Shown here: positions 44,318 through 63,145 of the stretch, in pieces
Layout of the letters: each line of letters begins with the position of its first letter
How positions within the stretch are numbered: position 1 is the stretch's first letter
NCBI GenBank assembly: GCA_033239005.1
Contig: BSQZ01000006.1
Coordinates: 7,952,662-8,016,661 of the forward strand
Length of the DNA stretch: 64,000 nt
From: Lamellibrachia satsuma
Taxonomy: Eukaryota > Annelida > Polychaeta > Sabellida > Siboglinidae
Direction of reading: 5' to 3'
Notes under the pieces: model-generated
Databases searched by the model: none
Told to the model about the DNA's origin: nothing
What the model saw: the letters and a program-made list of their open reading frames with translations, nothing else
Translations under genes and position numbers: made by a program

Positions 44318-45579
44318 GTGTGCACACTTGTGTAGATCTTCTGGCATCTGGTCTTCACATCTTCAGCAAACATTATTTTCTTTTCTGCTCTGATGATGGC
44401 TGTTTTACCCGAAAACATTTAGGGGGAGAATGAAGTTTTCATGATATGTCTAAATTGTGTCTGACCAAGGTGTGTTGTGTCAGCCTGTCTTTCTATGGGG
44501 GCTGCTGTCATAGCATCCACGAGAAGCTAAAGCATCTCCATCAGTAGCCACATATCTGATTGTGACATTGTCCTTTGCGAAACTGTGGCCTATCTGTTTG
44601 CCAATTTCATATTCCGAAATTGGATCCACTGCTCGTAGAGTTGCTGAACATTGCTCGTGGCAAGGGCATGTGACATTTTGACCTTGACTGCGAAACATGG
44701 CTCCTACTTTGCACAGCTTATTCTCTAGATGAAAACCTACAATCTGGTGTTGATCTGTCTGCCACTCTATGGCAGCTCCGATCGCTTGTGATGCAGCCTG
44801 CCCGACTCCGTAACTGTTCTTATGTGCTGTTGCGTTATACCTCACATCCATGCTTATGTTGATCAGGGAATTTTCTGGCAGACCACGCAGAATGTTAATT
44901 TCTTTTGATTGTTCCCTTTTCTGCTTCAAATTATCCATTGTTGCCTGGGCAGTTATAGCAGCAACCCTGTCTGCATTTCTCTGCAATCCACATCGGCTTG
45001 GAGGGGGGGGGTGTTCGTTGCAGCGAGAATGTGACGCATCTTCATGATTCCTATAGTCGAATCCTGAAGTCCAACATGGAGTGCCACATTCGATGTAGCT
45101 GGTGTTTGGCTGCAACTGCCAGTGTCTACTTCTGTGGACAATTTGTACATGCCTGACTGATATTCACAGTGGAGACGATGTAGTGACATTTTCCAGCATA
45201 AACCAATTTGTCTTTCGTCATGTACTTCCAATTGTGGAGATGTGCATGTCTTGTTTTTCGCATGCTCTGTGAAACACTCATTCCCCATTGCCACATTCTT
45301 CTGCATGTTTAGCAGACGCATCTCCATCAGTCTCTTCTGTCTGAAGGTAGCTGTCAGGGCATTGACCGGGCTGCGGTCGTAGAATCTTGCTATTTCCACA
45401 TATACCATCAGCATCGGGCACGATAAGCAGTCCATCGGGCGTTATGTGTACCACTCTTGAATATTCATCCATGTTCAGTCGTCGCAACCACATGCTGCTG
45501 TTCGTTCGTCGAGTTTCTGATGCTGTAACATTTCGTGATCCACAGTATGAATGGCCACATTGAAACCACCCATTTTCTT

Positions 45580-45732
45580 AATGCCACCAGGTGGTGGCCT
45601 ACACTTGCTCTTACCCTCACACCCACTCTTAATGCCACCAGGTGGTGGCCTACACTTACTCTTACCCTCACCCTCACTCTTAATGCCACCAGGGGGTGGC
45701 CTACACTTACTCTTACCCTCACTCTCACTCTG
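45580..45732. repeat. 51-bp tandem repeat, 3 copies, in frame with the transposase relic
   Basis: AATGCCACCAGGTGGTGGCC begins units at 45580, 45631 and 45682. On the minus strand each unit codes a 17-residue block with GKSKCRPPPGGIK. Confidence 0.95.
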
Positions 45733-45799
45733 AATTTTACTCTCCCTATTCTCAATTACTGTCGCTTCCATTTTGTAACAATGCACGATAATCCAGGCA

Positions 45800-48250
<2,451 letters not shown>

Positions 48251-48299
48251 AAATGGCTTCTCCGTGTTAATTCGTAGAGTGACGCAGCTCGGTATACAC

Positions 48300-48521
48300 T
48301 AGCTCTGCTATAAGGTTAAGAATAACGTGATTTCATTGTGACACTTTTCGGCTTCCGTAGATCGAATCGTTACGGTTCTAGAAATTTCCCAGACGCCTCC
48401 TGATTTCGTCACTTCCGCTGAGAGGCACAATTTTATAAGCTGCGCCATCCAAGGTCGCAAAAACAACGTTTTTAGGGATGCACAAGAAGACAGTTATTTT
48501 TACAGGAAGAATCAGTTTGTG
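48300..48521 (+). other. Possible 5' noncoding exon and promoter of GHITM
   Basis: A consensus donor TTTGTG|GTAAGC sits at 48521/48522, and the next acceptor downstream, TTCATGCAG at 49444, leads 4 bp before the GHITM start codon. A GTGACGCAG (CRE-like) word lies near 48280. A noncoding first exon ending at 48521 would explain why the ATG is 4 bp into an acceptor-bounded exon. Transcript evidence is lacking. Confidence 0.35.
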
Positions 48522-49444
48522 GTAAGCGTATATTTTGTGCAATTTGTTATTTTGAATGAGTTGTCGTACATTTTCACAATAGAAAATCAATTGAAATTAC
48601 AAAATGTTGAAACGCATGTCGATTATTTCCTGAGCATTCCCATTGGCATTGCTATTGCAGTTCGTAATTTTGACCACACGGCCTTCTAAGCGAAACATGA
48701 AGGACAGGTTGAAAATACATATTCGCTTTTTATATTTGACAATATAGTACAATGTGGAAAAAAAGGTTTATTTAATAACATACTTAAATTAATCGAGGTG
48801 TGATGATTGTAAATGTTGTTTTCGACAGACTATTATTGGAACAACATTGACAACGCGGCAACAAGAATACAAGTTACATCAGAATTACAAATATTTATAA
48901 TACATGTGTATACACCTCCTTGATATGGTTCAGTAGATTAAAACATAGGTTAGAAGGTAAAAAAATCATAAATATTTTGTGTGGTATCTATTAGGATGGT
49001 TTTAGTTGATGGCTTCGTTAGTTATTTGAATCACACTAATCTAGAACTGACAGTAGACAAAGCCTGTCGATGGGTGTGTTCGTCTGTGGTCTACAATGAT
49101 GTCTATAGCAAAAAAATAAACAGTGCAGTTGTGTGGTGAAAGTTTGGCAGTGCACTTACATTTTAGAACATAATTATAAATTACCCCAGAATGTTGAAGA
49201 TTTTTCAAAAATCTGACCATGATGTAATTTTGCCAAGAAATTGCATAGCACAAGGTCAGTATAAATTGTATGTAAACTATATGCACTAAGATATATGTGT
49301 GCAGTTTAACAGAGAAATTAAAAGATCTGGCCTCCAATGGCTTTTTCTTGTACACGTAAAAACCTAATTTTATTCAATTATTTGAACATAAAGTTTTGCA
49401 ACATACAACAATTGAATGTTTTCTAAATGTTTTGTTTCATGCAG

Positions 49445-49656
49445 AACCATGTATATGATGAAGCTAACAAGAATCCCTTTGACCGCCTTTGTGTCTGGTC
49501 TGGGTAAGCCAATTACCCTTTCTGCACCAAAGAGGGCACCATGTCTGTTACTGCGAGCAGAGCGTTACTCGACACAGGGTAGCCGGTCTTCAACGCTACG
49601 TAAACTAAAACGAGCCACATTGAGAGACCGAGTTATGGCCCCTGCCGGAGATACAG
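49445..49656 (+). CDS. GHITM: GHITM exon 1 (ATG at 49449)
   Basis: Acceptor TCATGCAG|AACC then ATG; donor ATACAG|GTGGGA leaves phase 1. Encodes the presequence. The ATG is preferred because an upstream Met in the same frame lies in intron sequence before the acceptor. Confidence 0.85.
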
Positions 49657-52600
49657 GTGGGAAATATTTGAATGTTGTAACTTTAAACTCTTGCATACAT
49701 TTACATACAACTATGCCTTTGAAAAAGGATATAGCAGTGAGTGGATCAGTAAATGGTATGCTGGCATGCAATATTCCAATAATTCAAAGTTTTGTTTAAA
49801 ATTAATGTGCATTCTCAATGTGTTGCAATCGTGTTTCGTCATTTTTAGTGTAAATTCTGTTTTTTTTAGTTCGACTCATAAAGGGGATTATATTTGGTTA
49901 CATAGTTGTAATTGATTACAGGCAAAATGTAATTGACTCTGGTTTTAAAATTATGCCATAACTGTAATTAATTGGAAAACACATGTCAGTGTTATCTCGT
50001 ACAAGTTCAAAATCAAGACTTAATTAAAATTATATTATAGTTCACTTACATGATCAAAGAAATATTCTGAGCATGTTATTAACAAATGAATAAACTTTTG
50101 GAACAAACATTTGGTTTCATATAATGGATGTGTAATTGTAATTGTCCACCAGGCCTGTGGTTAATTCATTTTTTTTATCAATTCCAATTCACATATATTT
50201 ATATAGGATCAATTTAAATTCAGTGTAATAACAAAAAGATCAATACAATTAGGTTTTTTTTACAATTCAATTCACAAATTAGCATTATTACTTAGTTAAC
50301 ACTGTACTGCATTGTGGAAGGTTGTAATAGTATCACTGCCTAACAGCAGAAATAAATCATCAGTTAATGCATGCATACATATTAAACTCTACAGATAATA
50401 TACCAACTTTAACCAAACTAACCAACTAACACCTGATATACAGTTCACTGCATAGTGCAAACACTGTCTGCACAGGTGAAATTAAAGGCATTATCTAATC
50501 AACCACTGATCTTCGGCACAATGATTACTTTATTGATTTGTTCAAAAGTAATGACAGTAGTATTTGATCCTAAAGTTATATATAATGGGGGGTACTAATG
50601 GATCATTACTATCTTAAGACTTAATCACTTCAAACTTATAAACATTTTTATTTGGATCTTATTCCAACTGTTAGTTTATCTGAAACAAGCCGGAGAGCAG
50701 AATACAATGCACATACAATGGCTAAGCTATTACTCAAACAACATGAGAAGACTGTAGGCTGTTCAGTTTTTGGCTTCATAAAATACCTGCTCAAGGATTA
50801 GCTAGTCACTCCCATTTGTTGTATTGCCCAACAAAGGGCAAGGTTTCAGATCTTTGCAGGCAGACTAATTATACATGTTTACTTGAGCAGTTACTATAAC
50901 CACTATTGACTTCACAATAAGCTCATCACACCCTTTCATTTTAAGTGGAAGTCAGTCATCTTAAGACATTAAAAGTAACTAAATTGTGACATATTCCAAT
51001 GTTTACATGTGCACAAATGCATAGAAAATGTTCTATTTTATACAAATTAATCAGTTCATTCAATTCAACTCTCTTTGCAGATTTCAATTCCAATTCAATC
51101 TACTTTTGATATTGTTCATTTCAAATTCACACACTTTTCAATCCAGTTCTAATTCATTTAAGAATTGCCACCAGGTCTGTTGTTCACATTTTATTGTGGT
51201 CGATATATATATACAGGCCAGTATGTGTTGCAGCTTTCAACATGGGCAAGGGCCTAGTGGCAGGTGCAGCCGTATTGGGCCTTGGATCGTTGTGCTATTA
51301 TGGGATTGGCCTCTCCAGTGATGTTGGGGCCATCGATAGAGCTGCGTAAGTATTGGGGTGTATAGGGAAATTAATTACCATTATTGGGAATGTGCAGGCC
51401 TAAAGGATGACAGTTTAGTTGTGGTCATCTAAAGGACACTCCAAGACAGTGGTCCAGTCTCATGTCTTGGGTTATTGTGTAGAAGTAAAAATAGTTAAAT
51501 ATTTTGTAATAACTAATATATGGCATTGTCTTCTTGAACAAGTTGGTTTAGTATATGCCAATCTTGAGACCATATATAAATTACACATTGATGTAGTGAG
51601 TGATAAGTAATGGTTATATCCAGACTGCCAAGACTGGTCAATTAGTTACTTTTCCTTGGTTTACATACAGTTACTTTTTTGGCAGCTTCAGTTACAGATG
51701 TCCATGTTACATTTAGGTGCATGACTGGTGCCTTACCCCTTAGTTTTGTAAAGTTTTTTTACCACCATTTTTTCATTATATCACGGAGGCTTCAATTTTC
51801 ATGGGAGTCTGAGACTCCTTGTTTCACCTACGGACTCCTTATATGTCCTTTGGTCTGTGTGATTCCCTAGTTTTTAAAGATAAATCCAGTGCTAAAGTGG
51901 CAAATTTCAACGATCCATCAATGTGCATGTATGGCACTGTATGCTGCCATCTTGAATCGGCTTCGGTCTGTAACAAGTAGTGATGCCGGCTACTTTCGGA
52001 TCCAACGTGGGCACAGTCAACTTTGGTTACGGGCTACGCGGAGGTGTTCGCTCGTGATGGGTCAAAATATTTGAATAACATTTTTTTTAATGTATTTGTT
52101 GAAAAGTGTGGACTCCCCATTTTTTTTGTGGACTCCCAAATATGAGCAGAGTGGGCTTCTGCTAGCTCCCAACAATTAAATGTCACGTATATATTTAATT
52201 TGAGTGTTTCAATTTGAATATCATGTTTACATTGTATGCTAAATGGCAAGGTCACCGTTCATAACGACTGTGCAAATTTAAATGACATTATATTTAAATA
52301 TACCTTCAAATGATATTATATGATGCTGGATTTGTGTTCATAATAGTTCAGTGCCATGTTCTGTGTTGCCTGCAGTCTCTGGCCGACCGTGGTGAAGGAC
52401 CGTATCCGCGCCACGTACATGTACTTCGGCAGCAGTCTTGTCTTCACGGCTGCATCAGCTGTCGCCATCAGTCGCAGTCCCCTCATGATGAACCTGATGA
52501 TGCGCAACTCGCTGCTTGCTGTGTTTGGCACAATGGCAGCCATGATTGGCAGCGGCATGGTGTGTCGTTCACTTCCCTACAAGGAGGGTTTCGGGGCAAA

Positions 52601-55577
52601 ACAGGTTGCCTGGATGGTGCATGCTGGGATTGTTGGGGCTGTCATTGCACCCCTCACCCTGCTTGGCGGTCCGCTGCTTATTCGTGCCGCATGCTACACA
52701 GCCGGGGTCGTCGGAGGTCAGTGGAGGTTGCTGTTTTGTCAGCGATATTTAAAAGTTCTTCCTTGATTAATTTTTTTCGCTAGTCTCATCTGAGAATAAT
52801 TTCATGAAAAATCAAATCTATCCCGTTATTGACTTCAACATGCTAGCTCGTTTTTGTAAATGTGTTATTTAGTTTTATTTAGTTTTCGGACAAATTCCTA
52901 TTTTTGACTGGGTGAAAATTGCAAAAGTATTTGGTGAAAATTGCAAAAGTAGTCCAGAAAATTTACCCTCTTATTAAACCGACTGGCGACTGCATATGTT
53001 ACTTTTTAAAATTTATTAAGCATTTTGGATTTATGGCAGGCAGACTGTAATTTGTGTGTGGGAAAATTCACATTTTGAAGAATAATTTTGAATTGGGTAA
53101 ATATGTAAGGATGATCAATCATTTTTTTATTAACAATATTTTACAGCTCAGTAACCAAAATTTGGCGTTTTGGGGTGTGATGTCAAAATCTAAATATACT
53201 ATACAAATAAAAAAGTTCAGCAGAGAATGGAATTACAAACCTTGTGCTATATTTATTTTAAAAGAATTGTTAGTATTTTAATCCATTTATATGTTTATAT
53301 AGCAACTCTAGGCCATATTGTTAATTTTTAATGTGCTGTGAAGCACCACAAACTTTTCATAGATCTGGCACTGTATCAAATAAAATATTTTAATATGTGT
53401 GTTCACTGTGTTGTAGTCTAGCCATCTGTTGTCACAGGTTTGTCGACCCTCGCTGTGTGTGCCCCAAGTGAAAAGTTCCTCAACATGGGAGGACCACTTG
53501 CGATGGGACTCGGGGTTGTCTTTGTGTCTTCAGTTGGTGAGTAAACCACATATAATCGGTTTGAAATGGATTGTAGTAGCAGGTACAGTGCAGTAAAAGC
53601 TAGTCTGACATCACTAAGATAAATATATAATTAAAATAAATATATGAACAATTATAACAACCTACAGTAAAACCTGTTTTAGGACACCTGTCCATAATGA
53701 ACATCTGTCTATAACGGATACTTGCTATTACCGCTAACTGCCCATAACATAGCATGTCGGCAACGAACAGGGAATTTGGACCCAACCTGTCTGTCGCTTG
53801 CAAACAGGTCAAAGTGCATTGACAATTCCATGAACCAGGCCAGCTGAGCCACTGCTGATAACTTTGCTACGTGTGTGTTTTGTGTCATACCATCTACGTA
53901 ATGTCATCAAAAAGTACAAGAATTGTGCTCCAAATGAGGCAGCTTTCATGACCATGCTTTGGTTTGAAGTCTAACTCTCAGAAGGCAAGTCCCCAATAAA
54001 ACGACGGCTGTTGACCATGTACAATTTAAATTACGTCACTCGACGGATTAATCATTTGTTCGTAGAGGGGTCAAAGAAAAGGTGATTACATGGGACGACG
54101 TAAAGGCATTAAAAACACATTGCATTGGGGCTATATTAAAAACTAGAAAAGTTGGGATTTGGCTGTTTTCTTAAAATGCGTTGTAGTTGGCGATTAAGGA
54201 TTAGGAGACTCGCATTGGTCACAGCATAAACAACAGTTGCTACTTCAAGGATGGGATTCTTAAGTGTGATGGTGCTTTAATCGTAACTAATATAATTCAT
54301 GTTGGTTTGCAATATCTACATTTCTTTAAAGAACAGCTAACATTGTCATGATGCTGTTTTTTGTTCACAAATGTTGACTGTTGACAACACATTTGGAAGA
54401 TGATGCTGATAATTGCATATGCAATAGGAATTATTAGTTTTGTGGTGGTAAAACAAGCCCTTTGATGCAGATTAAATTCATTCAGATCTGGCTGTCTGTA
54501 TGAATTCCCATGAAGTTGATATATGTTCTCTTTTACAGGCACCATGTTTCTTCCTCCAACCACAGCCTTGGGGGCTGGCATGTACTCCATTGCCATGTAT
54601 GGAGGTCTCGTTCTCTTTAGTATGTTCCTCCTGTATGATACTCAGAGGATCGTCAAAAAGGCAGAAACACACCCAGTGTATGCCATGCAGCCCTACGACC
54701 CTGTCAACGCGTAAGTAGTGTCATAAGTATAATTTTGTTACCAGTTTCCATACCGCTTGATAATCCAGTGGTTTGGTGAACTCCGGCAGGTGAAATGGCA
54801 ATTTTTGTGAAAAAAGTTACTCAGAATGGTTTCCATATTCTTGTAGCTTTGCATGTTTGCTATTCATAAAGTTGACCCAACAATTACATACCTCTATATC
54901 ACTTTAATTCATGGGTAAAGCATGTATCTTTCATGTAATAAATGTGGTTTTTTAATTTTTGATGGGCGTTTTCTCAAAACCATGTTTTTTACATTTGGAA
55001 GAAGGATATCTCGAAGTAATTATGCTAGTCAAATAAGGTTTTGAGTGTTGTATTCAGCTTATTCTTTTCTACATATCTGGCAGAACACATTATGAAAATA
55101 ATCAAAACTTTGAAAGTGACACAAATATTAATTTGTTGCCAAAAATAAGTCTCTTTTTCAGAAGTTCCCAAAAAATTCTTTAGGTTTTCTATCAGTTGTG
55201 TATACGGAAGATGGTTCTGCAAGAATAATATCTTTATTCAATAAAAAATGGCATTGATTCTCAATTTGCCCATATTTCTTTAAAATAGCGGTCATTTTCT
55301 TTTTACCAAGGAAATGGAAGATCTGGCAAAAAAAATGTGCATCAGTTTTACAAATGACAAGTTATTTCATATGTTCACATCTTATGCAAATATATTGCTT
55401 TGATATTAATAATTACAGCTATTAATTGAATGTTGCCAAGGTCAGCTTAGCATTTCAGTTTGATTAATGGTTGTGTTGTCGGCTTGCTTCAGGTCCGTCA
55501 GTATCTATCTGGACACCATCAACATCTTCATCCGCATTGCTATGATCCTGGCCGGGGGTGGAAACAGGAGACGCTGA
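49449..55577 (+). CDS. GHITM: Growth-hormone-inducible transmembrane protein / TMBIM5 (MICS1), 338 aa
   Basis: Coding exons 49449-49656, 51234-51345, 52376-52716, 53438-53536, 54539-54710, 55493-55577, all GT..AG with matching phases (1, 2, 1, 1, 2). The product is a mitochondrial inner-membrane protein of the BAX-inhibitor-1 family, known in mammals as a Ca2+/H+ antiporter that also supports cristae. Residues 1-65 are Arg/Lys/Ser/Thr-rich and lack acidic residues early on, a mitochondrial presequence (MYMMKLTRIPLTAF..RYSTQGSRSS). Then come GLGSLCYYGIGLSS, LWPTVVKDRIRATYMYF, APLTLLGGPLLIRAA, CAPSEKFLNMG, MFLPPTTALGAGMYSIAMYG, LFSMFLLYDTQ and SIYLDTINIFIRIAMIL. Asp287 and Asp318 correspond by a constant offset of 7 to human Asp294 and Asp325, reported as functionally important. 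Human length is 345 aa. The exon 2 acceptor could also be 12 bp upstream (51222), adding four residues. Confidence 0.95.
50136..51190. repeat. Direct repeat about 30 bp flanking an AT-rich block
   Basis: AATTGTCCACCAGGCCTGTG near 50138 and AATTGCCACCAGGTCTGTTG near 51163 are similar, each close to AATTC/AATTCA-rich words. The interval may be an old insertion or a diverged duplication in GHITM intron 1. No gene within. Confidence 0.35.
51234..51345 (+). CDS. GHITM: GHITM exon 2
   Basis: Acceptor GTGTTGCAG|CTTTCA completes an Ala codon; donor GCTGC|GTAAGT leaves phase 2. Encodes FNMGKGLVAGAAVLGLGS, then LCYYGIGLSSDVGAIDRA, the first conserved membrane segment. Confidence 0.88.
52376..52716 (+). 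CDS. GHITM: GHITM exon 3
   Basis: Acceptor TGCCTGCAG|TCTCTGG, donor GGAG|GTCAGT. Encodes four membrane segments: WPTVVKDRIRATYMYFGSS, the AISRSPLMMNLMMR loop, MAAMIGSGMVCRSLPY and WMVHAGIVGAVIAPLTLLGG. Confidence 0.95.
53438..53536 (+). CDS. GHITM: GHITM exon 4
   Basis: Acceptor GTCACAG|GTTTGT, donor AGTTG|GTGAGT, 99 nt. Encodes LSTLAVCAPSEKFLNMGGPL and AMGLGVVFVSSV. Confidence 0.95.
53664..54150. mobile_element. pogo/Tigger-like terminal fragment
   Basis: Begins CAGTAAAACCTGTTTTAGGA preceded by TA, followed by GTCCATAATGAACATCTGTC and GTCTATAACGGATACTTGCT words, the pattern of pogo/Tigger ends. No transposase frame and no identified right end. GHITM intron 4. Confidence 0.5.
54539..54710 (+). 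CDS. GHITM: GHITM exon 5
   Basis: Acceptor TTTTACAG|GCACCA, donor CAACGC|GTAAGT. Encodes TMFLPPTTALGAGMYSIAMY, GGLVLFSMFLLYDTQRIVKK; Asp287 lies in LLYDTQ. Confidence 0.96.
55493..55577 (+). CDS. GHITM: GHITM exon 6 with stop codon
   Basis: Acceptor TGCTTCAG|GTCCGT. Encodes SVSIYLDTINIFIRIAMILA, GGGNRRR and TGA. Asp318 lies in YLDTIN. The 3' UTR probably ends near 56190; no AATAAA is seen, only AATAAT/AATGTAAAT-like words at 56145-56165. Confidence 0.95.
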
Positions 55578-56199
55578 GTCACACCTCGTCTCCACGGTCA
55601 TCACATCATGTGGTCTGAGGGATAGTCTGTCACTATCACCAACAAATCAGATGTTCCTCCCAGACACAGGAACGTACACTGAAAAGTCAGAAGAATGTTT
55701 TGCCAATAGATAAACACAGCAAAGTATAATATCACACATCAGACAGATAATTATACATGTAACAGAACGTTTGTTGCATGGATTTGTTGTCTTGAGTTAA
55801 TTAATGCAGGATTTATGGCTGCAGCTGATGTGTGTACTATTAATATAATCGTGAAGCCTATTTTTTCAGTGAACCGTTTGGTAGACCGTTGCACTGTATG
55901 GAATAGCACCAATACATACGCACATCCTGCTTATAGGGATTCATCTTCGATGTCAGGAGCTAAGACTCCCAGGTGGCATTTTGGACTTGCTCAGGAACGA
56001 AAGTTACGTCAGCAATAATTATGTGTGATAAGACTTTGAAGTATATGTTATTTATATGCTTTCACCTGTGAAGACGCATTGTGTTGATTTAGTATTCAGA
56101 ACGGAAGGGACATCAACATCTCCATGAAACAATTATTGTAATGTAAAAAATAATGTAAATATGAAGAAGTAAAGAGAATGCCTTGAAACGTGCTTGTCA

Positions 56200-59100
56200 T
56201 TGTTTATTGGTCATGTGGCGTTGTATGTAGCCCATTTTGTCGTCACCTGGTTAGGTAGCCGTGTTGCGTAATATGTGGACAGGGTACCACTTGAGACGAC
56301 GTCGGGATGCGTGGTCACGTACACGGGTTGACGTAGCCTGTCGGTGTATCATAAAAGATGTGTAGCCTTTTTGTGTTAAAATATGAAAATACTCACGGTT
56401 TACGGATCTCTTTGCCGTCGGTTTTTTTATGAATATTGATCGCTCTCCATTCATCGAACATTTTGCCGTCCTGAGCGGTGTGTACGGTCGTAGCCGTCAT
56501 GAGCGGTGTTATGCTCTGCCATTTCTGCTTCGTTTGGACATAGTGAATAATACTTCTGCATGATGTTAATATTTCTGCATGATGTGCCCACTGCTAAAAT
56601 GTTCGTTGATGTTGGTTATATTTGCATAATTTGTTTTATTATTGTCAACATATTAATTAGTGTTACCGTCATTTTAGTTTTAATGTCATGGATGCCTTTG
56701 TATTATGGGCATACTACGTCAACATATAATCAGATATATAATGCTGGTTCGTGGTTAAACAACGATTGTCTGGCATCGATTTACATACAAACTTGATATA
56801 ATCTACATTCAACGGTGATATCCAGACTGATGTAAAAGAGGATGTTGTAATCTTCGGACCGGTGACCGGTATCAGTTGGAGCTGAAGTGTCGCTGCAATC
56901 AACGCTACTGAAACGTTCTTTAGCAACTTCGTCACTTTGAGGGACACTCCTAGACCACGTGGTCAACATATGTGCCATCGAGTGCAACAATACAGGTCTC
57001 GATACGTCAGCGCCGGTTGCAGACCAGCTGGTACGCAGTAAAACCGATCGGAACAGGAATGGTCCGTCCGTCCTCCTTTGTGAAGAACGCTCCGTTGTGA
57101 AATTTACTTGCTAGACACCAAGGCACACAGATAATTTTTACATCCACGACTAGGTTACACAGAGAGGTATATCGTTTGTGCAACGAAGATCGGAATGACA
57201 TACTGGTCTTCCAGCGATCATGACAGGGGGCGTAAAGTCTTGGTGTGGGTTTGTGTATCGCCAATTACAAACACAAGCAGTATGCTCTGTGAGAACATTT
57301 GCAACGAATTAATCCGCACAATACGGTGCCAGTCTGACACAAATAAATTGGTTGCACATTTAAAGTTCCACATTTTCTAACCACCATGATTTAGTCCACC
57401 CACTGTTCCGGTCAATACTGGAAACAATTATTTCTCGCTTGGTAGCAACCGTTGACATTCTCTATTCTGCAAGAAAAATGCACAGCTAAGAATGTATCTC
57501 AACTGAAGGTTTTTATTGTCTTGAATACTATTAATATAATTATAAAACTTGACGTATTCTCTTCCATAACCGTTAACGTGATATGCGTTTTAAGATTAGC
57601 AGTAAAACATAATAAAGTGGTTGCATCGTGGGCATGGTAGAAGTGCTATTGTCACATACGACGATTGACCAGTATATCCAACCCTGATCGACGGTCCGGC
57701 CAAAACTGACCACATTCGCACCTCCACACACCTACAATACGCCATCGACAAGAACAATGGCGCCTGTCAGACGTGGCCATGTTGTTGACGAACACATCGC
57801 CTGCAGGTGCAGGCGTGTCAGTAACGTTTTAGTAGCCACTGCCAGGCCATGGGACGTGCTGCTGAGACCAAAGAAATCATGTCGCCAGTAACGTAAGTAA
57901 ACAACGTTCTCGTTATTGCTCACCGACAGGACTGAAAAGACAAGCCGCGCGAATTTTGAACTCGGAACGATTGAGAATAAGTTAGAAGTGTTAGCATAGA
58001 TAGGCGTGATGTGGTCGGAATAGCTACTTTCTCAACTGGAGTTGTTAAACAGAATACCCGATGGAACGAAGCTCAAAGACGCATCAAGTTCGAGCGTTTG
58101 TAAATAAATAAAACGGAAGGAAAGGCTGGTATCATTGGGAAACGTAAGCAGCTGGTGGGACACTCGAAGTAGGGTGGATGGGAAGAGATAATATTTTGTC
58201 TGGGATATTGCTATTAATTTGGAACATATAACATAATAGTATTTGCTATCCAAAGACGGGTGTCAACGTACAATCACAAGAGCTATGGACATCAGGGGGC
58301 TGTATTCGAAGATACGTGATGTACGTACATTCATTGGAATAGTATACCAGGGATGGGCTTCGTCTTAACCAGCAAGGAAACGTATTTATTTGTAAGGAAA
58401 GGTTTCCACATAGGGCCTATGTAAGTGCGGACTAAGTACGTTTAAATGCCAGGAGCATAGTGATCAAGACAAGTGGGGGTAAACATGATGTCTTGGAATA
58501 CGGACATCAGAGTAAAGCTATCGGATTGTATTGTCAAATTTCGCAATGCTTATGAAAGGCGGAAGAGAGAGGATGTTAATTTACCGGAGCATAACTCTCA
58601 AAAATGAGAAAGACGAGATGTAAATGAAACACAGTTAGGGAAGTAAGGTATGGTAAGGAGACATTTATTACAATTTGGAATTGATCCAGTGAAAATTAGC
58701 TAGCGATGCAGGGGGTGATGACAGACATTTGTCAATGCTACTACATTATTATTTTTATTATTATTTCCTTGCGCGACAACACATTCTAGAACCTACCGGG
58801 ACGAACTATATTAGGCATCAGTTTTCATGTAAAATAAACTAGCTTTTTAAATAAAACTAGAAAACAGTATGACTGACTAGAAACTTCAATATTGCAAATA
58901 TAAAGACATCTGATAATGTTGGGAACAATTACACTGGAAAACAGTATCGCAAATGCTGGCTATACAGCATTGCATCTTCCTAAAAGTATTGCAAATACTT
59001 GTTCCGTTCTTTTTATTCTGTGATGTACATGTATATTGCAATATATACTAACAATAAGACAAAGTGTCATGATAAGTATTACATAACTTTTAATTGCAAG

Positions 59101-59440
59101 GAATTTTCTGGTAGTGTGGTTTCTTAGGGAACAAAGCATAAACATTTCTTTAATTATATATTATTTCAAGAATTCGAGCACATTTCAATCTCCAAACGAT
59201 GATACTATAATTTATGTTTGGCTGAACTAAGGTCTTACACAGGATTAATTGATGTGTGTTGATAAAAATGTGTTAGTTAGTTTTCCAGTTAAATTGTCAA
59301 TAGTACCAAACATAAAGTTGTTAGCAGTGTTAATGTTTGTGGCATCTTTTTTGAACACTGTCATCACATGATTCACAATTGTGATGTGTCTTTTGTTACA
59401 CACCACAGAATTATACACAATGTTTCAGATTTAGTCGGTA
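56200..59440. other. Between GHITM and the ZGLP1-like exons, no gene recognised
   Basis: No frame here has a recognised domain. The missing 5' exon(s) of the ZGLP1-like gene, including its start codon, should lie here or be very short. 57000-57260 (minus) contains broken frames with FHNGAFFTKEDGRTIPVP that could be transposase debris; the family cannot be named. Confidence 0.4.
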
Positions 59441-59455
59441 ATTGTTCATTTCTAG

Positions 59456-63145
<3,690 letters not shown>

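Larger units (their letters stand above)
44109..45790 (-). pseudogene. Mutator-like transposase relic (MULE/PF20700 type), multiply frameshifted
   Basis: Minus-strand pieces in order: 45786-45475 (with MLQHQKLDERTAACGC), 45435-44953 (KNVAMGNECFTEHAKNK, SNVALHVGLQDSTIGIMK), 45115-44480 (INISMDVRYNATAHKN, VGQAASQAIGAAIEWQTDQ, VGFHLENKLC, YVATDGDALASRG) and 44418-44109 (EDVKTRCQKIY, KMPKIIQTTVDCYAGSCKNC). The pieces lie in different frames but follow the order of the Mutator-like transposase family found in many invertebrates. The segment between 44480 and 44418 has lost the expected DTTHLGQSQ-type stretch. Two in-frame tandem expansions lie inside it. Cysteine-rich blocks (CPCHEQC, CYAGSCKNC) are kept. 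I assign the family from motif memory; a profile search would settle it. Confidence 0.75.

Noticed and set aside
44155..44433. + strand frame with GSNVTGIQG repeats, possible glycosylated repeat protein
   Set aside because: The same 27-bp array is explained better by the minus-strand transposase frame with matching flanks on both sides.
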